Assembly: GCF_005889745.1 (NCBI RefSeq)
Contig: NZ_VCKZ01000004.1
Coordinates: 1-64,000 of the forward strand
DNA length: 64,000 nucleotides
From: Actinomadura geliboluensis
GTDB lineage: Bacteria > Actinomycetota > Actinomycetes > Streptosporangiales > Streptosporangiaceae
Direction: 5' to 3'
How positions within the stretch are numbered: position 1 is the first letter of the stretch; each line of letters begins with the position of its first letter. The translations under genes and the position numbers were made by a program. This document shows, piece after piece, positions 43,230 through 49,793 of the stretch. The notes below the pieces were generated by a model. That model was given only the letters and a program-made list of their open reading frames with translations, had not been told where the DNA came from and did no database searches.

Positions 43230-44132
43230 TCAGTTCACGACCACGATGCCGACGACCAGGGTCTGCAGCAGCGTGGCCGGGATCAGGACCATCCAGGCGG
43301 CGGTCATGAAGCGGTCCATCCTGATCACCGGGAACCGCTGGCGGACCCAGACGAGCACTGCCAGCACCGCGCACGTCTTGATCAGCGACCACGCCCATTC
43401 CGGCAGCCATGGCCCGGCGCCGCCGCCAAGGAACAGCGGCACGGCGGCCGCCGCCGCGACGGTCAGCAATGCGAAACGGCCGACGAAGAACAGCAGCCTG
43501 TCCGGACCTGACAACTCGGCCGCGACCCCGCCCGCCAGATCGTCCGCGACCGGATGGCCCAACGGTCCCCAGAAGGTCATTGCGAGGGCGGACAGCAGGT
43601 AGACCGCGAACGCAACTGGCATCCAGACGACGAACCACAGGTCGTTCTGCGCGGCGGCCACCTCACCGAAGTTGAGCGAGCCCGCGCCTAGGCCTGCGGT
43701 GATGAGGGCGAACATGTGCGGCAGTTCGTAGGCCAAGCCCTGAGCCAGGAACCGGTAGCCGCCCACCAGTGGGAACGCCGAGTTGACGCCCCAACCGGTC
43801 AACCACAGCGAGCCCCATGCCACGACCTCCATTGCGTTGAACCACACGACGCTCACCGGCAGGTTCCACACGCTCGTGTCGCCGAGGGGGACCACCGTTG
43901 CCGCCAGCAGAGCCGCCGTGGGAAGGCTGATCACGCCGATGCGCATGAGCAGGACGTCCGGCGCAAGAGTGCGCCGCCGCTGCTGGACGATCAGCCGGGC
44001 GCCCTCCCGCAACGGGGCGACCGGACCACCGCCGGAACGGAAAGTCGTGTCCATCGCCGCGGCCGAGTACGTCAGGGCAGCCAGGACGAGGGGCAGTGCC
44101 ACGACGGCCCAGACCGGTGTCGTCTCACTCAC
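43230..44132 (-). CDS. nuoH: NuoH-like complex I membrane subunit
   Basis: 300 residues, about eight helices (VVALPLVLAALTYSAAAMD, SAFPLVGGYRFLAQGLAYEL, DLWFVVWMPVAFAVYLLSAL). The quinone-side loop that is Glu-rich in true NuoH reads GHPVADDLAGGVAAELSGPD, so some acidic residues are kept and others lost. Start GTG 44132 overlaps the upstream gene by 8 nt. No nuoI follows, unlike canonical operons. Confidence 0.85.
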   Translation of the reverse strand: MSETTPVWAVVALPLVLAALTYSAAAMDTTFRSGGGPVAPLREGARLIVQQRRRTLAPDVLLMRIGVISLPTAALLAATVVPLGDTSVWNLPVSVVWFNAMEVVAWGSLWLTGWGVNSAFPLVGGYRFLAQGLAYELPHMFALITAGLGAGSLNFGEVAAAQNDLWFVVWMPVAFAVYLLSALAMTFWGPLGHPVADDLAGGVAAELSGPDRLLFFVGRFALLTVAAAAAVPLFLGGGAGPWLPEWAWSLIKTCAVLAVLVWVRQRFPVIRMDRFMTAAWMVLIPATLLQTLVVGIVVVN

Positions 44133-45585
44133 CGGAGACCTCCATCGGCACTGCTATGTGGTCAAGATCTGGGTCCAGGCTCGCGACCGTCAGCCTCACG
44201 GCCGCCAGTTCCGCGCCCTCCAGCAGTTCGGGAAGCAGAGCGAGAACCGCAGTGCTCGGTTCTGCTTCTACTGGACCACGCGGGCCGTCGGTTCCCTGCA
44301 GAGGCGCGGGATCGTCCAGCTGTCCCATGGCTTGGCCGATCTCGTCGAGCCAAACGGTCAGCCGGGCGAACGCGTCACCGAGATGGCGGGCGGGTGGCCC
44401 AGTCAGACCGTGACGATCAGCCATTTCCCGATCGATGACGCCGACGTCGCTGAGCATCCACCGCAGCGTTTTCGACCTGCTGGTGCGTCGTACGAGCTTG
44501 GCGACCCGAGGCGCCACATCGCTCCCGGGCGCACCAGCGATGATCTCGTCACGCAGTTCGCGGGCCCGGTCGGCAGCACTCTCCCAACCCGCGACGGCCA
44601 GAAGTCGGCCCACGCTGTCGAGATGGCTCGCGGCCCGTCGGCGTTCAGTGTCCGCGGTCGTCACCTGCTCTCCCGCTGCCGAGCGCAGCCACGGCTCGTC
44701 CCAGAAGGACGGACCTTCCGTTGAGCCGGCCATCACGGCAACCTCTACGGCCTGGGCGACATCGCCCTGAAGCGTCAAGTGGAGTACAAGGCCGGCGGGC
44801 CAGTCAGAAAGAGCCGGCCCGAGCGGGACGTGCAGCACGTCGAGCTTCAAGCCGTCTCGGTCCGCCGCTCGCTCGGCCATGGCCAGCCCCATCGGCGCCC
44901 CCATGTGATGCTGATGGCCGCCGTGCCCGCCGGCATGGTCGCCGTGTCCCCCGGCTGGGAGACCGTGGCCGGCGTGACCCTCATGCTCCATTTGCTCGCC
45001 ACGTGGTTCTTCCTCGGCGGACGAACCCCCACCGTGTCCTGCATGACCTGAGTCAGCGCCCTGGTCGTGCTCACTGTCGTGGCTGTCGTGGTCCTGCTTC
45101 TCATGCCGCATCGCTTCGTGGTCGTCAGCCTCGTCTGACTCGGAAGAGGCCGCGTGGTGGTGCTCGTGGCCGGGCGCATGGTCGCCGTGCTCATCCATCC
45201 CGTCGCCATCGCCGGGAGACCATGGTCCGTGCACTCTGCGGGTCTCGGCATCTGCCCGCTGTGCTGCGGTGTCCGCAAGTTCTTCGGCCGCCTGATCGAG
45301 TTTTGCGGCGATCTCCTCGGGCGCTGCGGACTCAGCCAGCCGGACGAGAGACCTCGGCCCTGGCATGTCCTCCCAGATCGTGTCCACCGCCGCCGCCAGC
45401 TCTGGGCCGGGTCGTCCGCAAACGATGAGCGTTGCCGCCGCCGCGGGCGACGAGACCACACGACCGTGGCGTCGACGAAGTTCGGCCTCGAGGAGCAACC
45501 TGATTCGTGTCGCTCCAGGTGCCGCGATGACGAAGGCTCGGGGATGCGCGTGGGCGAAGCGGAGGAGCCGTGCCGTCAGGCCCAT
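44125..45585 (-). CDS. Degenerate NuoB-NuoC/D-like fusion with a His-rich linker
   Basis: 486 residues placed between nuoA and nuoH, where nuoB, nuoC and nuoD normally sit. Residues 1-100 follow the NuoB fold (TLIVCGRPGPELAAAVDTIW, EDMPGPRSLVRLAE) but keep none of the four Fe-S cysteines. Residues about 120-230 are a His/Asp/Glu/Gly linker (APGHEHHHAASSESDEADDH, HAGGHGGHQHHMG), a likely metal-binding tract. Residues 240-486 resemble NuoC/NuoD (GLKLDVLHVPLGPALSDWPA, LHLTLQGDVAQAVEVAV, LRWMLSDVGVIDREMADRHG), without a recognisable quinone His. It may be a structural plug for the membrane arm. ATG 45585 overlaps nuoA by 10 nt. Confidence 0.7.
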   Translation of the reverse strand: MGLTARLLRFAHAHPRAFVIAAPGATRIRLLLEAELRRRHGRVVSSPAAAATLIVCGRPGPELAAAVDTIWEDMPGPRSLVRLAESAAPEEIAAKLDQAAEELADTAAQRADAETRRVHGPWSPGDGDGMDEHGDHAPGHEHHHAASSESDEADDHEAMRHEKQDHDSHDSEHDQGADSGHAGHGGGSSAEEEPRGEQMEHEGHAGHGLPAGGHGDHAGGHGGHQHHMGAPMGLAMAERAADRDGLKLDVLHVPLGPALSDWPAGLVLHLTLQGDVAQAVEVAVMAGSTEGPSFWDEPWLRSAAGEQVTTADTERRRAASHLDSVGRLLAVAGWESAADRARELRDEIIAGAPGSDVAPRVAKLVRRTSRSKTLRWMLSDVGVIDREMADRHGLTGPPARHLGDAFARLTVWLDEIGQAMGQLDDPAPLQGTDGPRGPVEAEPSTAVLALLPELLEGAELAAVRLTVASLDPDLDHIAVPMEVSGE

Positions 45586-45923
45586 CGGAACGCCCCTTCG
45601 CGCCACGCGTAAACGACACCGACGATCAGGAGCGCGAGGAACGCGAACATCTCGACGACGGCCTTCGTCCCCACTGAGGCGACCACCACCGCCCACGGAT
45701 ACATGAAGACCATCTCCATGTCGAAGGCCAGGAAGACCATCGTCACGACGTACCAGCGCACGTGATAGCGCGACAGTGCGTGCTCTTGGGGGCGACCGCC
45801 CGACAGGTACGGCCCGATGCCTGGAGCACCCGGTGGCGCATAGGCGAACGACAAGGCGTAGGCGGCTGCGACCACGGCCGCCAGCAACCCCAGAAGCGCG
45901 AGCACCGCTACATACGGTTGCAT
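45576..45923 (-). CDS. nuoA: NuoA-like complex I membrane subunit
   Basis: 115 residues, three helices. YHVRWYVVTMVFLAFDMEMV is the NuoA signature with conserved acidic residues, followed by FMYPWAVV. ATG 45923 is preceded by GGGAGGT at the right distance. First gene of the eight-gene overlapping operon, downstream of a perfect class B operator. Confidence 0.92.
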   Translation of the reverse strand: MQPYVAVLALLGLLAAVVAAAYALSFAYAPPGAPGIGPYLSGGRPQEHALSRYHVRWYVVTMVFLAFDMEMVFMYPWAVVVASVGTKAVVEMFAFLALLIVGVVYAWREGAFRWA

Positions 45924-45950
45924 GCTGGCACCTCCCCCGAAATCCACATT

Positions 45951-45969
45951 CTCCTACGTGCTGTAGGAG
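45951..45969 (-). promoter_or_regulatory. Class B BlaI-type operator upstream of the nuo operon
   Basis: CTCCTAC-N5-GTAGGAG, a perfect 19-bp dyad 28 bp before the nuoA start. Confidence 0.75.
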
Positions 45970-46030
45970 ATCATGCCTCACGTCAGTGCGCATGGCTAAC
46001 CCCCACCTGCCGGTCCCCGACGGTTTCGTG

Positions 46031-46051
46031 CTTACTATGAGAGGTAGTAGA
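46031..46051 (+). promoter_or_regulatory. Class A BlaI-type operator upstream of 46098
   Basis: CTTACTA-N7-TAGTAGA, 46 bp before the ATG of the DUF2752 gene. Confidence 0.7.
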
Positions 46052-46097
46052 GGAAGCGGTATGCCGGCCCGGCACACCGGCCGGAAGCGGGGTATCG

Positions 46098-46640
46098 ATG
46101 ATGGGCCGATGGCAACCCCTCCAGATCACCATGGACGGGCAGGACCTCCACAGGAGGCTCACCGAGCTTGCCGTGATCGGGCTGTTCGCCGGCGCTGCCA
46201 TGGCGCTCTTCGGTCTTCCGCCGATAGATGTGCACGGCCCTTTGCACTACGCCGGGATCATGGACCCGCTGTGCGGCGGCACCCGCAGCGTGCACTCGCT
46301 GATGAGCGCTGATCTCTCGACGGCGTGGCGCTACAACCCCGTCGCGTTTCCGCTCGTCCTTGGTGCCATCAGCCTGCTGATACGGCATGTGGTTGGATTC
46401 ACCGCAGGACGATGGATCAACGTCCGCATCGCCAATCGGCGCGTCTTTGGGGGAGTCGCTGCGACGCTTCTGGTCGCGCTGGACGTCAACCAGCAGCTCC
46501 ATGCAGATCTACTGCGCAGCTCACCCGACCGGCTCTCATTCCTCGGCCCGGTCATCCTGGCCGGGATAGCTACTGTGGTCTACCTGCTACTGCGGCGCCC
46601 CCGTGTAGGCAAGGTTGCTTCCCAAGTGACTAGCGACTGA
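46098..46640 (+). CDS. DUF2752 family membrane protein
   Basis: 180 residues. LTELAVIGLFAGAAMALFGL is the first helix; the DUF2752 core follows: GIMDPLCGGTRSVHSLMSAD (CGGTR motif) and LSTAWRYNPVAFPLVLGAIS. Two or three more helices complete it. The family's function is unknown. The upstream Cys that often pairs with CGGTR is absent (DVHGPLHYAG instead of a C-P-x-H form). Operator-controlled. Confidence 0.85.
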   Translation: MMGRWQPLQITMDGQDLHRRLTELAVIGLFAGAAMALFGLPPIDVHGPLHYAGIMDPLCGGTRSVHSLMSADLSTAWRYNPVAFPLVLGAISLLIRHVVGFTAGRWINVRIANRRVFGGVAATLLVALDVNQQLHADLLRSSPDRLSFLGPVILAGIATVVYLLLRRPRVGKVASQVTSD

Positions 46641-46673
46641 TGCAAAGATGGCGCCCGCCTGCGGTATTGGGAC

Positions 46674-46937
46674 GTGGCGCTGGCCATGAGAGCTGCCCGA
46701 GGAGATGACGCTAGGCGACCCGGTCGCTACAGTCCGGGTCGTGAAACAGCAGAACTGCCCCGCATGCCGGGAACCTTGAGTCCGACCGCGTTCAAGGAGA
46801 TCCGGTCACGCGGCCGGGTGATCCGCCGGCTCCCGCTGGCGTGGGACTGCCCGAGTAGCTGCCAGGACACACTCCGCCCAGAGGAATGGAACGCGGCCGT
46901 CAGCCAGTACGGGAGAGAGCAACGAGGCGAGGCTTAA
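46674..46937 (+). CDS. Possible small protein of unknown function
   Basis: Up to 87 residues; the more protein-like part is the last 57, starting MPGTLSPTAFKEIRSRGRVI and containing DCPSSCQDTLRPEEWNAAVS. No family recognised, no good ribosome site. It may be real from an internal start (ATG 46764) or a chance frame. The flanking 46641-46988 shows nothing else. Confidence 0.3.
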   Translation: MALAMRAARGDDARRPGRYSPGRETAELPRMPGTLSPTAFKEIRSRGRVIRRLPLAWDCPSSCQDTLRPEEWNAAVSQYGREQRGEA

Positions 46938-46988
46938 GTCCTTCTCACGCGACATGTCGACAACCCGGGGCGAAGTCGCTTCAGCCTG

Positions 46989-47876
46989 CTAGAACATGCA
47001 GATAGGTGTGGACTGGCCGATGACCAGTGCTGTCCAAACACAGGCGGCGGCGAAGGCCGTTACGGAGAGGACGGCGCCAACGCGGCCTACGCGGCTCAGG
47101 CGTGGCAGCGGGGGTTCTGTTCCGGTTTCGAGTTGGGTGATCCGCGCCGAGAGAAGGTCATCGCTGGCCATGGCCGCAGCCGGGGCGGACCTGGCCCAGG
47201 CCGGCCCCTCCGAGACTTTGAGCAGTGATCCGGCGAGAGCCGTGGTCCCGTGCTGGGCGAGGGCACGCCGATCGGCGGCCAGTTCGCGTCCCATGGTGAA
47301 GCGGTGCCGCAGATGGTCCATCCCTGGTAGGTAGAAATGCCGGGCCAAGAGCACACGAGCGCAGAGGGTCTTCAGCGGGTCGCGGTTCCGCAGGTGGGCG
47401 CGTTCGTGTGCGAGCACGGCCGCGAGTTCATCTTCGTTGAGTGAGTTCAGGAGACCAGTGCTGACCAGGATGCGAGGTCGGCGAAGCCCGTAGGTGAGCG
47501 CGAACGGACGGGAGGTGGCGATCACGCGGATTCGTGAGCCGATCCGTAGCCGGTCGGTGAGCACACGCAGGTCCGATGGCACAGGGCCGCGATATCGCCG
47601 AACGGTGTCCGTAAAGGTGCGGGTGTGCCACAACGACTGACCTAGTGACCATGCGCCCTTCAGCGTGCCGACGCTGGTCAGGGCAAGAATCAGCGTGCCC
47701 GGGAGCAGGTCGAGCCGGGTTGTCCACAGGGTTGTGACGCCACCGTCCCGGACGGCCGTCCAGATCACCATCGCCAGGCAGCAGATCCCATAGGCGAGGA
47801 GGATGCGGAAAGCCAGCGATATCCCGACCAGTGTCCAGAACGCGCGGTTGCCGGTGTCCATTGGCCGGAGCGTCAT
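46989..47876 (-). CDS. M56 (BlaR1-like) membrane metalloprotease 3
   Basis: 295 residues: N-terminal helices (LAYGICCLAMVIWTAVRDGG), zinc motif HERAH in LAAVLAHERAHLRNRDPLKT, downstream GRELAADRRAL, last helix and tail IGQSTPICMF. No sensor domain outside. Overlaps blaI-3 by 4 nt. It is the most diverged of the three, with an additional cytosolic segment after helix 2. Confidence 0.9.
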   Translation of the reverse strand: MTLRPMDTGNRAFWTLVGISLAFRILLAYGICCLAMVIWTAVRDGGVTTLWTTRLDLLPGTLILALTSVGTLKGAWSLGQSLWHTRTFTDTVRRYRGPVPSDLRVLTDRLRIGSRIRVIATSRPFALTYGLRRPRILVSTGLLNSLNEDELAAVLAHERAHLRNRDPLKTLCARVLLARHFYLPGMDHLRHRFTMGRELAADRRALAQHGTTALAGSLLKVSEGPAWARSAPAAAMASDDLLSARITQLETGTEPPLPRLSRVGRVGAVLSVTAFAAACVWTALVIGQSTPICMF

Positions 47877-48223
47877 GAATCCTGCTTCAGGAGCGCTTGG
47901 AGCCGCTCTCGGAGGGCCGGGTCGGTGGCCGCTTGGTCGAGGAAGTGGCTGACCGCTGCGTCGCCATAGGTGCGCAGCACGCCCTGCACCGCCAGCGCCG
48001 CCTCGTCGTCGGCGGCGGGTTCGTAGGCGTGACCGCGCCCGCGGGCGGTGCGGGTCAGGGCGCCCTTCTCAGCCAGTCGGCTCATCACGGTGAGCACGGT
48101 GGTGTAAGCCAACGGAGGTGTCCGATTGTCATTGAGCGCGTCCAACGTCTCTCGGACTGTCAGTGGCCGGCGCGCGCCCCAGAGAACATCCATGATCTCG
48201 GACTCCAGACTGCCGAGCGCCAT
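47873..48223 (-). CDS. BlaI/MecI/CopY-family repressor 3
   Basis: 116 residues: LESEIMDVLWGARRPLTVRE, recognition region AYTTVLTVMSRLAEKGA, wing RTARGRGHAYEPAA and a short dimerisation tail. Its recognition helix is close to that of repressor 1, so it could share class A sites. It has its own variant operator upstream at 48241. Confidence 0.92.
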   Translation of the reverse strand: MALGSLESEIMDVLWGARRPLTVRETLDALNDNRTPPLAYTTVLTVMSRLAEKGALTRTARGRGHAYEPAADDEAALAVQGVLRTYGDAAVSHFLDQAATDPALRERLQALLKQDS

Positions 48224-48240
48224 CGACGTCCTTTCCTCGG

Positions 48241-48261
48241 ACTACTACGCATCTGTCGTAC
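48241..48261 (-). promoter_or_regulatory. Variant BlaI-type operator upstream of blaI-3
   Basis: ACTACTA-N7-GTCGTAC; the left arm matches class A, the right arm reads GTCGTA rather than TAGTA. Alternatively TACTAC-N6-GTCGTA. Centred about 28 bp before ATG 48223. Confidence 0.5.
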
Positions 48262-48300
48262 CAGACGATACCTCCATGCCTCGACCTGCAGGACGGATCG

Positions 48301-49089
48301 TCACAACGGCACGGTGTAACCCTGGACCCAGCCCTGCATCAAGGTGATCAGACGTGTCCAGACTCCTGTGACCTGCAAAACTCCCACGAGGACGAGCATG
48401 GCTCCACCCAATCGGGTGAGAGTGCGGGCCTGCTGTCGCGCCACGTCGAAGGCCCGCATCACCCAGCTGACCCCCAGCGCGGCCAACAAGAATGGGACGC
48501 CCAGTCCGAGGCCGTACACCAAGGACAGGAGCGCTCCGCGGCCGGCGGTTCCGGTCGCCGTCGACAGGCTGAGAACGGCTGCCAGGGTGGGACCGATGCA
48601 CGGCGTCCACCCCAGGCCGAAGACGACCCCGAGCAGGGGTGCACCCGCGAGGCCCGCCCGTGGCCGCCAAGACGGGCGCATTGAACGAGCCAGCCACGGC
48701 ACCCGATCAAGGACCCCCATGAACGCCAGGCCGAGCACGATCACCAGAGCGCCGAGAATCCGAGTCAGGAGCGACTGGTACGTGACCAAGGCTGCGCCAA
48801 GCCCGCCGAACAGTGCTCCGTAGGCGGCGAACACTGCGGAGAACCCGAGAGCGAACAGTGCCGTGCCGAACGCGGTCCGCGCTCGCCCCGGCGCTCGTTG
48901 GCGGCCTCCCGTAGATGTGCCGACACCTTGAGAATCGGCACCCGCCATTCCCGTCACGTACGAAAGGTAGCCAGGAACGAGCGGCAGGCAGCAGGGGGAC
49001 AAGAACGACACCGCCCCCGCGGCGGCCGCAATGGGTGCCGCAAGAAGAAGCGGCCCTCCGGCAACGAGCTCGCCGACCCCGCCGCCCAT
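48301..49089 (-). CDS. CcdA-type cytochrome c biogenesis / thiol electron-transfer protein
   Basis: 262 residues, six helices. [20 protein letters not shown] holds the first redox Cys pair region and [16 protein letters not shown] the second; [11 protein letters not shown] is diagnostic. CcdA passes electrons from thioredoxin across the membrane to extracytoplasmic thiol proteins. No partner thioredoxin is adjacent. A perfect class A operator lies 13 bp upstream, which puts this thiol pathway in the predicted regulon. Confidence 0.92.
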   Translation of the reverse strand: MGGGVGELVAGGPLLLAAPIAAAAGAVSFLSPCCLPLVPGYLSYVTGMAGADSQGVGTSTGGRQRAPGRARTAFGTALFALGFSAVFAAYGALFGGLGAALVTYQSLLTRILGALVIVLGLAFMGVLDRVPWLARSMRPSWRPRAGLAGAPLLGVVFGLGWTPCIGPTLAAVLSLSTATGTAGRGALLSLVYGLGLGVPFLLAALGVSWVMRAFDVARQQARTLTRLGGAMLVLVGVLQVTGVWTRLITLMQGWVQGYTVPL

Positions 49090-49102
49090 CTTTCAACCCC
49101 AA

Positions 49103-49123
49103 TCTACTAGCCATATTAGTAGA
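49103..49123 (-). promoter_or_regulatory. Class A BlaI-type operator upstream of ccdA
   Basis: TCTACTA-N7-TAGTAGA, perfect dyad, 13 bp before the start. Confidence 0.75.
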
Positions 49124-49399
49124 TCAGAGGCTACAGCCGCCTCGGCCGATGCTGTTTCCGGGGCCCCTGTGTCGGTCGGTGGTGGCTCGCGGGGCGTCCT
49201 CGGCGGCCCAGCGGACGGGGCGGGAGCCGGACGGTTCCGCCTTGCCGCCGCGCGCGACGGTGAACGCGCCGGTGGCGGTGCGGTCGTAGGGTGGGCCGGC
49301 GCCGCGTCCAAGGGATGTAGGAGCTGCCCCACCTCAGTGCGAAAGACATCAGCGGCGGCAGGGCGGTGCGGGGTAGGTCCATCGGCCAGGACAAGCGAG

Positions 49400-49705
49400 T
49401 TATCCCCTGCGCATGAGCCGACCGACGGCCGCCATCATCTCCGTCCTGACCTCCTCTTCACGCCCCTCGTCATTTGCTCGGCTCATGCAATGCCGGACAT
49501 GGTCGTCCAAGAGTCCGAGCGCGACCTTGTCCAGTGCTGCCTGGATGGCCGAGATTTGGGTGAGGACGTCGATGCAGTACCGGTCCTCCTCGACCATCGA
49601 CTGGATCCCCCTCACCTGCCCTTCGATTCGGCGCAGGCGGACCTGGAGTTGCTCCTTGGTCGCCGTGTACCCGCGAGTCGGTGCGGAGGCCTTCGGTGTC
49701 GTCAT
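49400..49705 (-). CDS. csoR: CsoR copper-sensing repressor
   Basis: 101 residues, all-helical. RLRRIEGQVRGIQSMVEEDR is the family helix 1; ligands are the Cys of DRYCIDVLTQ, His at +25 (LLDDHVRHC) and Cys at +29, exactly the Cys-His-Cys spacing of Cu(I)-binding CsoR and unlike RcnR or CstR. ATG 49705; an extension to 49771 would cross its own box. A 15-bp CsoR box lies 18 bp upstream, so it is autoregulated. Confidence 0.92.
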   Translation of the reverse strand: MTTPKASAPTRGYTATKEQLQVRLRRIEGQVRGIQSMVEEDRYCIDVLTQISAIQAALDKVALGLLDDHVRHCMSRANDEGREEEVRTEMMAAVGRLMRRG

Positions 49706-49722
49706 GCACTCGATGGTACCCG

Positions 49723-49737
49723 TACCCCTTGGGGGTA
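49723..49737 (-). promoter_or_regulatory. CsoR box upstream of csoR
   Basis: TACCCC-N3-GGGGTA, 18 bp before the start. Confidence 0.8.
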
Positions 49738-49793
49738 TATGGGTTTCCTGTCGTGATGGCCCCGCAACCACGCGGGGGGGCCGAGAGGCATCG

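Noticed and set aside
45586-46077. Apparent N-terminal extension of the NuoB/CD-like gene to 650 residues
   Set aside because: It covers nuoA in another frame; MGLTARLL at 45585 is a natural start overlapping nuoA by 10 nt.
49305-49323. GTAGGAG near 49317 as a class B operator
   Set aside because: The left arm (CGTCCAA) matches CTCCTAC at only three of seven positions.
49131-49394. Minus-strand open frame of 87 codons between ccdA and csoR
   Set aside because: Arg/Pro-rich composition typical of a GC-rich shadow frame; no ribosome site or domain.
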